DNA of 64,000 bases, taken from positions 277,090 to 341,089 of the IMG/VR virus record IMGVR_UViG_3300046787_000200; one strand, 5' to 3'. Within the stretch, counting starts at the first letter, position 1. Each line of letters starts with the position of its first letter. The notes under the pieces are model-generated. The model saw only the letters and a list, made by a program, of their open reading frames with translations, ran no database searches and was not told the origin of the DNA. Shown here piece by piece: positions 1 through 7,776 of the stretch. The translations under genes and the position numbers were made by a program. Origin of the DNA: a virus.

Positions 1-156
1 GACGGTGGTGACATGGTCATTACTGTAACTAATGCAGGTTGGAAATCAAGTGGTACTGGAACTATGACGTTTGATACCATTGGTGATAGTTGTACATTAC
101 AATACATTAGTAGTAAATGGTATTGTATTGGTAATAATGGCGTAGTATTCGCATAA
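1..156 (+). CDS. Tail fibre-like structural protein, C-terminal end (partial)
   Basis: The reading frame is open from the left edge and stops at 154-156, giving the last 51 residues of a protein. The end is rich in Gly, Thr and Ser and finishes with a YISSKWYCIGNNG-type motif, a common C-terminus of phage tail-fibre and virion proteins. It lies 20 bases before the next fibre gene on the same strand, so it probably belongs to the same late structural operon. The exact function cannot be read from this fragment. Confidence 0.6.
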   Translation, partial: DGGDMVITVTNAGWKSSGTGTMTFDTIGDSCTLQYISSKWYCIGNNGVVFA

Positions 157-176
157 TAAGAATTTAGGAAATAGAA

Positions 177-2462
177 ATGACAACAGTTAAAATTACAGAA
201 CTTACAGAAATTGGGGCAAACTTAGCAACATCTACAGTTGTTCCAGTTGTTAATATGGCAGGCACACCGACAACACAAAAAACAACAGTTGGTAATATTG
301 CTAATTTAATATTAGAAGGTGCAGGTGTAGATTACCCAGAAGCTTCAGTAGCATTGCTAGCTCAAACAGTTAGTAATGCGGCTCAACCAAATATTACTTC
401 GGTCGGGACGTTAACTACATTAGCAGTTTCAGGTAATGCTTCAGTAAATGGTAATCTCACTAGTAACGGTACTGCATACGTAGGTAACTTAAGTACTACT
501 GGAATCGCTTCAATCACAACATTATCGGTAGGTGCTACTGCTAATTTAGGTGCAGTAGGTAATGTTACTATCACCGGCGGAACTGCAGGACAAGTATTGT
601 CTACTGATGGAGCAGGTAATCTAAGTTGGGCTAGTGATGCTACTACATATGGTAACTCAAACGTTGCAGCCTATCTTCCAACATATACCGGTAACATTGG
701 TGCAAACGTAGTTACTGCTAATCTATTTGTAGGTAGCGGTGCGAACTTAACAAATATTGCAGGTGTAAATGTATCTGGGTTTGTTCCTAATGCTAACGTT
801 GCTAATACTGCATTTGCAGTGGCGGCAGCAAATGTCTCTGGATTGGGTAACATCGCAGTGTCTAACTATGACGGTAACGCAAGTAACGTATTACACGGTG
901 ATGGTAGTTGGAGTGCTGATACAACCACATATGGTAATTCAAATGTTGCAGCCTATCTACCAACATTTACAGGTAATATCGGTGCTAATGTAATTAGTGC
1001 TAATCTATTTGTAGGTAGCGGTGCGAACTTAACAAATATTGCAGGCGGTAACGTTGTTGGTGCAGTTCCATATGCAACTACAGCAAATCTTGTAGCAGGT
1101 GCAAATGTTTCAGGACAAGTAAATTATGCATCAATTGCTAACTCAGTAGCCGGTGTAAATGTATCTGGGCAAGTAAATTTTGCGGCAACGGCAAACTCAG
1201 TAGCGGCCGCAAACGTTTCTGGCTTAGGAAATATTGCAACTATTAACTTAGACGGAAACATAAGCAATGCGTTGTTAGGCAATGGTGCTTGGGGACCAGT
1301 TGAAGTTAATGTTAATAGTATATATAATGGTACCTCATCAGTTCAAATTCCATCAAGTAATGGCAATGTTTCAATTAATGTAGGCAGTAATTCATGGTCG
1401 TTCACTACTGATGGTGACGTTCATTTACCAGGTAATTCATACTTATTAACATCAGGTGAATTAGGATTCCTTGTTGCGGCAAATGAAGCATTTGAAATTA
1501 CTACATCTAACAGTGCTAACTATTCTTGGTTTTTTAATCCAGATGGTAGTTTACTAATACCTGAACAACTTTCCGGAAGAACTTCTATTTTTTCACGTGA
1601 TAGTAATGCAAATACTACATCCTTTGTTTCATTTCCAACAGCATCAAGCTCTAATTTAACATTAGGCACAAACGATAATCATAATGTAGTTATTAATACT
1701 GACCATTCGAATGCAAATTTAAGATGGACATTTGATAATACAGGTAATCTAATTATCCCAGGAAGCTCTGGAGGATTCATCAAAACAATTGCTAATAGTT
1801 CAATCGGCATTGCGGCGATGGACAACGGTACAAACAATCCTGCACAGTTACTATTGATAGATGCCGGTACTGGTAATGCTGAGACAATTATTTCAGCATA
1901 TAACTCTAACGCAACTATTCAAACTAACGCATCCGGTGCAATTAATACTTGGAGTTTTGATAATAGTGGTAACTTAACATTACCTGGATCATTAATAGCG
2001 ACTTCAGCAAGCCCTGCTCCAACAATCAATGGATTTAGTATTACTAACTCTGCAGGTATCAGTGGTAATGGTAACATAGCAGGTAATAATATTAGTGCTA
2101 CTAGTAACATCTCAGGTAACACAAACGGTTATACGATTGGTTACTTAAACATCCCGCAAGTTGCGGCAAGTAACACTACATTAGCATTAGGTGATGCAGG
2201 TAAGCATTACTACTCAACTACAGCAGGTAACTTTACATTGACTGTTCCTAATAATGCTACTACTGCATTTGCTACTGGTACAGCAATCAGTATTGTTGTT
2301 CAGGCAGCAGGTAATATCTTAGTTAATGCTGACACTGGTGTTACATTGTATATGGCAGGCAACAGTACAGCGGCTAATCGTGTTGTAGGTGGATATGGTA
2401 TGGCAACACTAATGAAAGTAGGAACTGATACTTGGTTCATTAACGGCACCGGAGTAAGTTAA
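177..2462 (+). CDS. Repeat-rich tail fibre protein (761 aa)
   Basis: This 761-residue protein is dominated by short repeats of the type GN(I/V)xGxNxxxANLFVGSGANL and by AAQPNITSVGTLT modules, typical of elongated beta-structured phage tail fibres. It has no signal peptide or membrane segment. The start at 177 follows an AGGAAAT ribosome site. It overlaps the next gene by one base (TAATG), so the two are translationally coupled. The AAQPN(I/V)TS(V/L)GTLT module is shared with the minus-strand genes at 59931 and 63434, so fibre modules recur at both ends of the window. A fibre shaft or proximal receptor-binding role is inferred. Confidence 0.75.
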   Translation: MTTVKITELTEIGANLATSTVVPVVNMAGTPTTQKTTVGNIANLILEGAGVDYPEASVALLAQTVSNAAQPNITSVGTLTTLAVSGNASVNGNLTSNGTAYVGNLSTTGIASITTLSVGATANLGAVGNVTITGGTAGQVLSTDGAGNLSWASDATTYGNSNVAAYLPTYTGNIGANVVTANLFVGSGANLTNIAGVNVSGFVPNANVANTAFAVAAANVSGLGNIAVSNYDGNASNVLHGDGSWSADTTTYGNSNVAAYLPTFTGNIGANVISANLFVGSGANLTNIAGGNVVGAVPYATTANLVAGANVSGQVNYASIANSVAGVNVSGQVNFAATANSVAAANVSGLGNIATINLDGNISNALLGNGAWGPVEVNVNSIYNGTSSVQIPSSNGNVSINVGSNSWSFTTDGDVHLPGNSYLLTSGELGFLVAANEAFEITTSNSANYSWFFNPDGSLLIPEQLSGRTSIFSRDSNANTTSFVSFPTASSSNLTLGTNDNHNVVINTDHSNANLRWTFDNTGNLIIPGSSGGFIKTIANSSIGIAAMDNGTNNPAQLLLIDAGTGNAETIISAYNSNATIQTNASGAINTWSFDNSGNLTLPGSLIATSASPAPTINGFSITNSAGISGNGNIAGNNISATSNISGNTNGYTIGYLNIPQVAASNTTLALGDAGKHYYSTTAGNFTLTVPNNATTAFATGTAISIVVQAAGNILVNADTGVTLYMAGNSTAANRVVGGYGMATLMKVGTDTWFINGTGVS

Positions 2463-3289
2463 TGGCAGGTATAATGCAGTCGGTAGTATCGAGTGTAGTT
2501 ATTCCAGTAACATCAGGTACTGTGAACTTTTCATACACAGGGGCAGACCAAATTTGGACTGTTCCCGCTGGTGTATACTCAATCGCAGTAACAGTTAGAG
2601 GTGGTTCAGGTGGCAATGCATCGTCTGCAACAGGTGGTGCCGGCGCTACTGTAGCAACAACGATATCAGTTATCCCCGGTGATACTCTACAATTAGTTGT
2701 AGGTGCAAAAGGTGGTGACGGTGTGTTAGGTGGCATAACTAATACTACTTGTCCATATGGTGCCGGTGGTATAGGCGGTAGAAGCGCGGGCGGTAGTGCT
2801 TATTCAGCGGGCGCAGGCGGCGGATATTCTGGTATATTCAAAAATAATTCAATCTCTGTAGCAAATGCTTTAGTAGTAGCAGGTGGTGGCGGTGGTGCTA
2901 CTCTGTTTGATGTAACACTCTCTAACGGTGGCGCGGCAGGAACTTCAGATAATGCTACTGATGGTGTTAACGGAGGCGGCTCTTATGGTCACGTGGGTGG
3001 ATATGGTGCAACTACATCGGCTAACGGTGCCGCAGGTGTCCCGTTCGATGGACAACTTGTTAATCCAACTGCCGGTACACAACTCGCAGGTGGTGCAGGT
3101 GGACAAACTGATGCCGCTACTTGGGGTGGCGGTGGAGGGGGTGGCGGTGGATACTATTCAGGCGGCGGCGGTGTAGCAGGTGGCGCCGCTATCGGTGGCG
3201 GAGGCGGTGGAACAAGTTATATATTGTCAGGCTCAAATACAAGTTACTCAACAAATACAGGCAATGGTTCATTGTCTATTGTTTATTAA
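2462..3289 (+). CDS. Glycine-rich tail adhesin (275 aa)
   Basis: The protein is extremely glycine-rich, with many GGxG and poly-Gly runs in residues 60-265, and has a compact beta-like N-terminal 50 residues. Glycine-rich domains of this type occur in distal phage adhesins, where they form polyglycine-II bundles carrying variable loops that bind the receptor. It begins MAGIMQSVVSSVV, nearly the same N-terminus as the next gene, which suggests a common docking tag for interchangeable tips. It overlaps the fibre gene stop by one base. Receptor binding is inferred from composition and position. Confidence 0.65.
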   Translation: MAGIMQSVVSSVVIPVTSGTVNFSYTGADQIWTVPAGVYSIAVTVRGGSGGNASSATGGAGATVATTISVIPGDTLQLVVGAKGGDGVLGGITNTTCPYGAGGIGGRSAGGSAYSAGAGGGYSGIFKNNSISVANALVVAGGGGGATLFDVTLSNGGAAGTSDNATDGVNGGGSYGHVGGYGATTSANGAAGVPFDGQLVNPTAGTQLAGGAGGQTDAATWGGGGGGGGGYYSGGGGVAGGAAIGGGGGGTSYILSGSNTSYSTNTGNGSLSIVY

Positions 3290-3297
3290 GGATTAAA

Positions 3298-4026
3298 ATG
3301 TCAGGTATAATGCAGTCAGTTGTCAACAATGTAGTTCCTAGAACAGTAATAACCGATGGATTAGTTCTTTACTATGACCCTAGTAACAGTTCAAGTTATT
3401 CAGGATCAGGTGCTACTATTAATAGTTTGACACCTACAAACTTGCCCGGCACAATGAGTAACATCACTTATACTAATCCTTATTTTAGTTATAATGGAAC
3501 AAATAGTCAGGTTAGTGTACCTGATAATGCATTGCTAGAACCCGGTAGTGGTAGTTGGACTATGGAAGTATGGGTCAACCAAAATGTATCAGGGAATGAT
3601 GTTGTTCTTGGTAAATTTGATCCCGGTGGTGCCGCACAAAATGTTGGTTATAGCATACGAACTACCGGCACTTCATATTATGCTCAATTGGCTAGCGGTA
3701 GTGGTTCAGGTTCTACTTTGTTTGTCAACAGCACATCCTTTGTAGGTACGCTTAATACTTGGTATCAGTTAGTGTATGTGTTCAAAAATGGTGCTACAAA
3801 AACATTAGAAACATTTGTAAATGGTTCAAGTATAGGTACAGTCAATCATAGTTTAGCCAGCATCTTAAACACTACAACTAACTTATATATTGGATCATAC
3901 AATAACGGAGAATTTCCACAATGGTTTGATGGTAAAATAGGTATCACCCGATTATATAATACCGCACTAACTGCGAGCCAAGTATCAGGTAACTACAACG
4001 CAAATAAAGACATATACGGTCTATAA
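3298..4026 (+). CDS. LamG/concanavalin-like tail adhesin (242 aa)
   Basis: The start at 3298 is preferred over an upstream in-frame ATG because it gives the N-terminus MSGIMQSVVNNVV, matching the neighbouring adhesin, and follows an AAGGAT ribosome site. After a short linker the protein has the features of a laminin-G/concanavalin-like jelly-roll: LVLYYDPSN near the start, SWTMEVWVN in the middle and IGITRLYNTALTASQV at the end. Such domains bind glycans in phage tail tips. Together with the upstream gene it looks like an alternative or additional receptor-binding tip. Fold confidence is good; the ligand is unknown. Confidence 0.7.
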   Translation: MSGIMQSVVNNVVPRTVITDGLVLYYDPSNSSSYSGSGATINSLTPTNLPGTMSNITYTNPYFSYNGTNSQVSVPDNALLEPGSGSWTMEVWVNQNVSGNDVVLGKFDPGGAAQNVGYSIRTTGTSYYAQLASGSGSGSTLFVNSTSFVGTLNTWYQLVYVFKNGATKTLETFVNGSSIGTVNHSLASILNTTTNLYIGSYNNGEFPQWFDGKIGITRLYNTALTASQVSGNYNANKDIYGL

Positions 4027-4032
4027 TAAATA
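4025..4032 (+). promoter_or_regulatory. Late-type promoter box AATAAATA
   Basis: AATAAATA, a one-base variant of the T4 late box TATAAATA, lies 16 bases before the ATG of the 137-aa gene. An AAAGGA ribosome site sits between them, so this transcript would have a conventional short leader. It overlaps the stop region of the upstream adhesin gene. Confidence 0.35.
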
Positions 4033-4048
4033 TATAAAAGGATAACAA

Positions 4049-4462
4049 ATGGCAATAGTAATTGAAGGTGGAATAAGTATAGGACCAGGTATTGATATCG
4101 GTGGCTCAGGTGGCGGTGGTGGAACGCCCGGTGTTGATAATGTTACTGGCTATTTAGAAATGAATCCACCTATAATAGCAGGACAACAAACAGAAGATCC
4201 TACTGCTACAATCAACGGTACAACTGGATTTACTATTAATGATGATACAAAGACCGGCATTGCTATCAATGCACTATCTGTTAGCAATCAAGCCTGGTTT
4301 GCTACATACGGTACTGGTACAAAAACTTGCACTTGGGGTGCCGGTAGCACAGTTGCATCAAGCACTATACAAGTTGTTACTAATGTCGGTTCACAACTTG
4401 TATTTTATGTTCAAGGACAATCAGGTGCCGCAACATACAACTATCCATTCACATTCAGTTAA
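4049..4462 (+). CDS. Small virion/tail protein (137 aa)
   Basis: The 137-residue protein starts MAIVIEGGISIGPGIDIGG, a Gly/Ile-rich opening seen in small phage tail-associated proteins. A Gly linker follows, then a Thr/Gly/Ser-rich beta-type domain. The start at 4049 follows AAAGGATAACAA. It lies between the adhesins and the cysteine protease on the same strand, so a minor tail or adhesin-accessory role is likely. No catalytic motif is visible and the family is not recognised. Confidence 0.6.
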   Translation: MAIVIEGGISIGPGIDIGGSGGGGGTPGVDNVTGYLEMNPPIIAGQQTEDPTATINGTTGFTINDDTKTGIAINALSVSNQAWFATYGTGTKTCTWGAGSTVASSTIQVVTNVGSQLVFYVQGQSGAATYNYPFTFS

Positions 4463-4471
4463 GGAAATATT

Positions 4472-4546
4472 ATGAACTTACAACAAGAACCAAAACCAAG
4501 CGATCCAGACTTCTGGGATAAAATGAGAGCTAAGATACCTAAATGA
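4472..4546 (+). CDS. 24-aa coupled mini-protein
   Basis: A 24-residue reading frame starts at 4472 behind a clear AAGGAAAT ribosome site and ends in an ATGA overlap with the cysteine protease start at 4543. The peptide is Pro/Lys/Asp-rich with a central DFWDKMRAKIP segment and no membrane segment. Its role may be purely translational coupling of the protease gene, or a short accessory peptide. The ribosome site and four-base overlap are the support; conservation was not tested. Confidence 0.5.
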   Translation: MNLQQEPKPSDPDFWDKMRAKIPK

Positions 4547-5382
4547 AACAAGATCCTCGCACAATAATAAACACAAATGAGGATCATACTTTCAACAAGC
4601 CTGCTGACAAAAAAGTAGTTAGTAGGACACTTGACGACAAGTTTAGTTTTCAGTGGCAACCTGATAGATTAGATAGTAGGGATTATTCATATACATTATC
4701 CTCTAAAGCAAATCTAAACAAGGTTGATTTAAGACCTTATTGCAGTGCAATTGAAAATCAAGGTAATCTTGGTAGCTGTACCGGTCAAGCAATTGCAGGA
4801 GCAATCGAATTATTAAACAAACGCAATAGAAAACCATCTGACGTTAGTAGACTGTTCATTTACTATTATGAACGATTACTATTAGGTACAGTTAACTATG
4901 ATAGTGGTGCATATATACGTGATGGTATTAAAGCAACAAATCATTACGGTGCAAGTTTAGAAAGTTATTGGCCATACAATATTAAAAGATTTAAAGAAGA
5001 ACCAATCAGAGAAGCAAAGACCGATGCATTAAAACGTAAAGTAACACGTTATGAACGTATCACTAGCTTCAATGGTTGTATAGATGCATTAACAAATGGA
5101 TATCCAATTATAATGGGATTTCACGTATATAGTAGCTTTATGACAGCTAATGTTGCTAAGACAGGTAATATGCCTTATCCAAATACAAAACGTGAACGAC
5201 TATTAGGTGGTCACGCTGTGTTACTTGTAGGATATGATAAGATTAAAAAAGTTTTTATCGCACGTAATAGTTGGGGAACTAATTGGGGTGATAAAGGATA
5301 CTTCTATATGCCATTCAATGTGGTTACTAATACTAGCATGAGTAGTGATTTTTGGATTATTAAGTCGGTTAACAACCCGTAA
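4543..5382 (+). CDS. Papain-like (C1 family) cysteine protease (279 aa)
   Basis: The papain-fold catalytic set is visible: the oxyanion Gln73 and nucleophile Cys79 in ENQGNLGSCTGQA, His224 in GGHAVLLVGY and Asn242 in RNSWGTNWGDKGY. About 60 residues precede the catalytic domain, with no signal peptide. C1 peptidases hydrolyse peptide bonds in proteins. Being the last gene of the tail-adhesin cluster suggests a virion-carried enzyme that trims fibre or adhesin subunits, or attacks a host surface protein. It is translationally coupled to the 24-aa peptide and closed by a strong terminator. Catalytic family is secure; substrate is unknown. Confidence 0.85.
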   Translation: MKQDPRTIINTNEDHTFNKPADKKVVSRTLDDKFSFQWQPDRLDSRDYSYTLSSKANLNKVDLRPYCSAIENQGNLGSCTGQAIAGAIELLNKRNRKPSDVSRLFIYYYERLLLGTVNYDSGAYIRDGIKATNHYGASLESYWPYNIKRFKEEPIREAKTDALKRKVTRYERITSFNGCIDALTNGYPIIMGFHVYSSFMTANVAKTGNMPYPNTKRERLLGGHAVLLVGYDKIKKVFIARNSWGTNWGDKGYFYMPFNVVTNTSMSSDFWIIKSVNNP

Positions 5383-5407
5383 AAAAGCCCCGCTTAAGGG
5401 GCTTTTG
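5381..5407. terminator. Bidirectional rho-independent terminator
   Basis: A 9-bp perfect stem (AAAAGCCCC / GGGGCTTTT) encloses a 6-base loop, with A/T tracts on both sides. It separates the plus-strand protease gene from the convergent minus-strand gene ending at 5408, so it can end transcription in both directions. Confidence 0.9.
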
Positions 5408-5620
5408 TTATTGCATCTTTTCTAGCATATAGTTAGTGAATTTACTTTCACACATTGCCGGAATCTCAACAAACGGATCTTCTAAATAGAATGGACATCC
5501 ATTCTTCCATTTGCCTTTCTGCTTAAAGAACTTGAACTCTGCCAAATCTTTTTTATCTGCAGGATTAAATTCACGGCGAGGATTAAACGAGCGACGGAAT
5601 GTAGATAGATTCATGTTCAT
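5408..5620 (-). CDS. Hypothetical phage protein (70 aa)
   Basis: A basic 70-residue protein with an Arg-rich N-terminal third (RRSFNPRREFNPADKK) and a KGKWKNGCPFYLEDPF motif. No known domain was recognised. It is the last gene before the bidirectional terminator and follows the 127-aa gene by 27 bases, so both probably share the promoter at 6096-6124. An internal Met at residue 3 is an alternative start because no strong ribosome site separates the two. Confidence 0.6.
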   Translation of the reverse strand: MNMNLSTFRRSFNPRREFNPADKKDLAEFKFFKQKGKWKNGCPFYLEDPFVEIPAMCESKFTNYMLEKMQ

Positions 5621-5647
5621 ATGTTTATAGGGCCGAAGCCCTGTTAA

Positions 5648-6031
5648 TTAGAGGGGTGCGTCTTCAACTGCGGCCAAAATGTCTTCTGCGGACACTTCAG
5701 ATTTTTTAGCACGTGCTTTAATTGCATCAATACTAGGCTTAGTTGCTTTAACTTTAACGTTACCTTTAGTTGCTTCTTTTGTCTTATCGGACAATGTATC
5801 TGCAATAGTTGCCTGATCTGCCGCGCTAGCGAATTCAGGAAGTGTTGCAAGATATTTGAGTGCTTCAACCTTAGTCATCTCTGACGGCAACTCAACGAAA
5901 TCACAGCGAGTGGCTCCGCCTTTAGTAAATTGCTTGATACGACGGACCATGTCATCTGTGAAACGAACTTTAGCATTGCCATTGTGAATAGTGATGCCAG
6001 CGACTTTGAAAGTTTGATTAGAATTAGCCAT
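5648..6031 (-). CDS. Hypothetical early phage protein (127 aa)
   Basis: A 127-residue soluble protein. The N-terminal half resembles a small alpha/beta domain (FKVAGITIHNGNAKVRF) and the C-terminal half is Lys/Ala-rich and probably helical. The start follows AAAGGAAACACA. A near-consensus sigma70 promoter lies 65 bases upstream. No domain was recognised; promoter class and position suggest an early host-takeover or regulatory protein. Confidence 0.65.
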   Translation of the reverse strand: MANSNQTFKVAGITIHNGNAKVRFTDDMVRRIKQFTKGGATRCDFVELPSEMTKVEALKYLATLPEFASAADQATIADTLSDKTKEATKGNVKVKATKPSIDAIKARAKKSEVSAEDILAAVEDAPL

Positions 6032-6095
6032 TGTGTTTCCTTTAAATAAAAGCTAAGTTTAAAAAATGTGCCGCTAAATTCACAGCACTGTTATA

Positions 6096-6124
6096 ATGAT
6101 AACACAAGATCCATTTATTGTCAA
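6096..6124 (-). promoter_or_regulatory. Early sigma70 promoter P1
   Basis: On the minus strand TTGACA (6124-6119), a 17-base spacer beginning ATAAATGGAT, and TATCAT (6101-6096). It faces the 127-aa and 70-aa genes and belongs to the TTGACAATAAAT promoter family repeated through the window. Confidence 0.8.
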
Positions 6125-6147
6125 CCATTGTGTTACCCATTATTCGA

Positions 6148-6303
6148 TTAAGCCGGGTTCGCTGATTCTGAAATCAGCAAACGGCCATACATTGATTTTG
6201 CCATTTGGATTGCCGCAAACGGATTGTCAGCGTTAAGATATACCCGGCTGAATCCAGCTCCGGGTTCATCTTTCCATTTTACCATTACCCAATAACTATT
6301 CAT
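6148..6303 (-). CDS. Small hypothetical phage protein (51 aa)
   Basis: The start at 6303 is chosen because GGAG lies at ideal distance and the ATG follows the upstream stop by one base; a longer in-frame extension would overlap the upstream gene for no reason. The 51-residue product starts MNSYWVMVKWKDEPGAGF and has a compact alpha/beta look (sheet, YLNADNPFAAIQMAKSM helix). It is coupled to the 138-aa gene. Function unknown. Confidence 0.6.
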   Translation of the reverse strand: MNSYWVMVKWKDEPGAGFSRVYLNADNPFAAIQMAKSMYGRLLISESANPA

Positions 6304-6304
6304 T

Positions 6305-6721
6305 TTATTTCTCCAATGTGTAGGGTTTGTTCCATTTACCAATGTTAACGTCAACATAGTATGCAGTATTGAAGTAGTCGGTCATTGCATCTGATTCGTC
6401 ATACCAATCGGCAGACTTCAATGCATTAAATGCTTTAGTCAAAAATTCCTTAGCATCACCATCATAGTGATCCTGAAACCAGTAAGGATTCACCTGATCG
6501 TAACCACTTGTAGTAGGTTTAAATCCACGTTGTACCTGATAAAAGTCATTACCGCAAACACGATTGCTATTACCAATAAAGTCAATAGCACCGGACTTAA
6601 GAGTCAATACGATGGTAGAATGATTGCGCACAGAAAGCGAACCTTTAACTTTATACTTAGCCAAGATTGGCTTAAGTTTTTGTGCAATTTTCTGTTTACG
6701 TTCCTGATTCATGTAAGCCAT
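6305..6721 (-). CDS. Conserved-type phage protein (138 aa)
   Basis: A 138-residue soluble protein with a basic N-terminal helix (QERKQKIAQKLKPILAKY), a central sheet region and a C-terminal YFNTAYYVDVNIGKWNKPY motif typical of a phage hypothetical family. A perfect-consensus sigma70 promoter lies just upstream. It is followed by the coupled 51-aa gene. An early regulatory or DNA-associated role is possible but not shown. Confidence 0.65.
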   Translation of the reverse strand: MAYMNQERKQKIAQKLKPILAKYKVKGSLSVRNHSTIVLTLKSGAIDFIGNSNRVCGNDFYQVQRGFKPTTSGYDQVNPYWFQDHYDGDAKEFLTKAFNALKSADWYDESDAMTDYFNTAYYVDVNIGKWNKPYTLEK

Positions 6722-6754
6722 TTTGTAGTCCTTTATCTAACTGTCTAAGATTCT

Positions 6755-6783
6755 ATTATAGTCCCAAATCCAATTATTGTCAA
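6755..6783 (-). promoter_or_regulatory. Early sigma70 promoter P2 (perfect consensus)
   Basis: Minus strand TTGACA, 17-base spacer with ATTTGGG before the -10, and TATAAT. Both hexamers are exact consensus. It drives the 138-aa/51-aa gene pair. Confidence 0.9.
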
Positions 6784-6788
6784 CCTTT

Positions 6789-6962
6789 TTATGAATTAAT
6801 TGTCCTAAAAGGACTCAATTCCTCAGTCTGGCCTTCAATCGTTTCAATTACATCATAGACAAACACGACCGGAACGTCAAGAACCGCGGAAATAGTTGCT
6901 GGATGTGTGCCTTTTTCCAGCATATCCTCAATCTCTGTATATAGTTCTGCTACTTTACTCAT
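6789..6962 (-). CDS. Small HTH-like phage protein (57 aa)
   Basis: A 57-residue acidic protein beginning MSKVAELYTEIEDMLEKG. A segment resembling helix-turn-helix logic follows (THPATISAVLDVPVVFVYDVIE), in which a short turn separates two helices. It overlaps the upstream membrane-protein gene by ATGA and is third in an operon behind promoter P3. A transcription-modulator role is a guess from the helical pattern. Confidence 0.6.
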   Translation of the reverse strand: MSKVAELYTEIEDMLEKGTHPATISAVLDVPVVFVYDVIETIEGQTEELSPFRTINS

Positions 6963-7138
6963 TTTGTATTACTCACATTCGATTTAAAAACACCACCAAG
7001 AATAACAATTGCCGCCCAAGTTTCCAAACTATATGGAATTGCAAGAGCCGGAAACAATACATTCATTGACCAAATAGTCAATAGGGGACCAATAACAACA
7101 AGTACAATTACTGCCAGCACAATCAAAAAGTATTTCAT
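6959..7138 (-). CDS. Small two-TM membrane protein (59 aa)
   Basis: A 59-residue hydrophobic protein with one clear transmembrane segment at residues 4-22 and a second hydrophobic stretch at about 36-50, probably in the inner membrane. It overlaps both neighbours by four bases (ATGA), placing it tightly in the P3 operon. Small phage membrane proteins of this kind can act in host-membrane takeover or superinfection exclusion, but nothing here proves either. Confidence 0.65.
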   Translation of the reverse strand: MKYFLIVLAVIVLVVIGPLLTIWSMNVLFPALAIPYSLETWAAIVILGGVFKSNVSNTK

Positions 7139-7413
7139 ACAATCTCCAACATGTTAGCGGGCACTTTCCAGTTACCAAATGCTTTGCCTGTCTCACGGAC
7201 AATGACAAACTTACGATTGATTTTCTCCACTGTACCGATAAAGGTACCTTTAGTAGAACTTGTGAATTTCACTTTGGATCCAATCGATAGAGACATTTTA
7301 TTCCGTGCTACCAATTGTGCTCGGGCAAAACGAATCGCATCTCCGATACTATTCAATTCTTCATTAGTAAGATTACCGTGCATGATAGCAGTATTAATTT
7401 CTTTAATGTTCAT
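7135..7413 (-). CDS. Conserved phage protein with SH3-like C-terminus (92 aa)
   Basis: The first 40 residues are helical (a long amphipathic helix with DAIRFARAQL). The last 45 form a predicted small beta-barrel (SIGSKVKFTSSTKGTFIGTVEKI, then VPANMLEIV), a layout common in T4-like and marine phages. It is the first gene behind consensus promoter P3 and is followed by two translationally overlapped genes. Binding of nucleic acid or protein by the barrel is possible; the role is unknown. Confidence 0.7.
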   Translation of the reverse strand: MNIKEINTAIMHGNLTNEELNSIGDAIRFARAQLVARNKMSLSIGSKVKFTSSTKGTFIGTVEKINRKFVIVRETGKAFGNWKVPANMLEIV

Positions 7414-7442
7414 GTGAACTCCTTTTGACTGAATAAGACTCT

Positions 7443-7471
7443 ATTATAGACCCAAAGTGATTTATTGTCAA
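7443..7471 (-). promoter_or_regulatory. Early sigma70 promoter P3 (perfect consensus)
   Basis: Minus strand TTGACA-17-TATAAT with an ATAAATCAC...TTTGGG spacer. It lies 30 bases upstream of the 92-aa gene and drives a three-gene overlapping operon. Confidence 0.9.
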
Positions 7472-7475
7472 CCTT

Positions 7476-7715
7476 TTATTTTTTGATGTTCTTCAAAGAA
7501 TTATCGAGGTCTTCCAAATGTTTGCGATATTGGATGCGGCCAAGGTTGATGTTATACAATAGATATGCTAACATACCAATACAGAAAGTGATACCAATGT
7601 ATGGGATCGCTGTTGCCGGAATCATTGTAAGAAGGTAGGCTGTTGCAAACCCTGCAGTTACTAATAGTACCATTTCTTTTGCGGTTTGTGCTACCGCTTC
7701 AATTTTCTGAGACAT
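7476..7715 (-). CDS. Two-TM membrane protein (79 aa)
   Basis: A 79-residue protein with a short N-terminal amphipathic helix, two transmembrane segments (about residues 15-33 and 37-54) and a charged C-terminal coiled tail (RIQYRKHLEDLDNSLKNIKK). The N-in/C-in topology fits a small inner-membrane protein. It stands alone behind promoter P4. Possible roles are membrane remodelling or exclusion, without direct evidence. Confidence 0.65.
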   Translation of the reverse strand: MSQKIEAVAQTAKEMVLLVTAGFATAYLLTMIPATAIPYIGITFCIGMLAYLLYNINLGRIQYRKHLEDLDNSLKNIKK

Positions 7716-7747
7716 ATTGAATTTCCTTTCTAAGTTTCAATACAAGT

Positions 7748-7776
7748 ATTGTAGCACCAAATTGATTTATTGTCAA
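7748..7776 (-). promoter_or_regulatory. Early sigma70 promoter P4
   Basis: Minus strand TTGACA-17-TACAAT with the family spacer ATAAATCAATTTGG. The -35 overlaps the last codons of the upstream gene. It drives the 79-aa membrane protein. Confidence 0.85.

Noticed and set aside
383-2736. Antisense reading frames rich in Val, Pro and Leu opposite the tail fibre genes
   Set aside because: They mirror the repeat composition of the real plus-strand genes and have no ribosome sites; the same happens opposite 59931-63410.
3121-3297. N-terminal extension of the LamG adhesin into the preceding gene
   Set aside because: The extension is an Arg/Trp-rich shadow of the Gly-rich repeats; ATG 3298 has a ribosome site and the shared adhesin tag.
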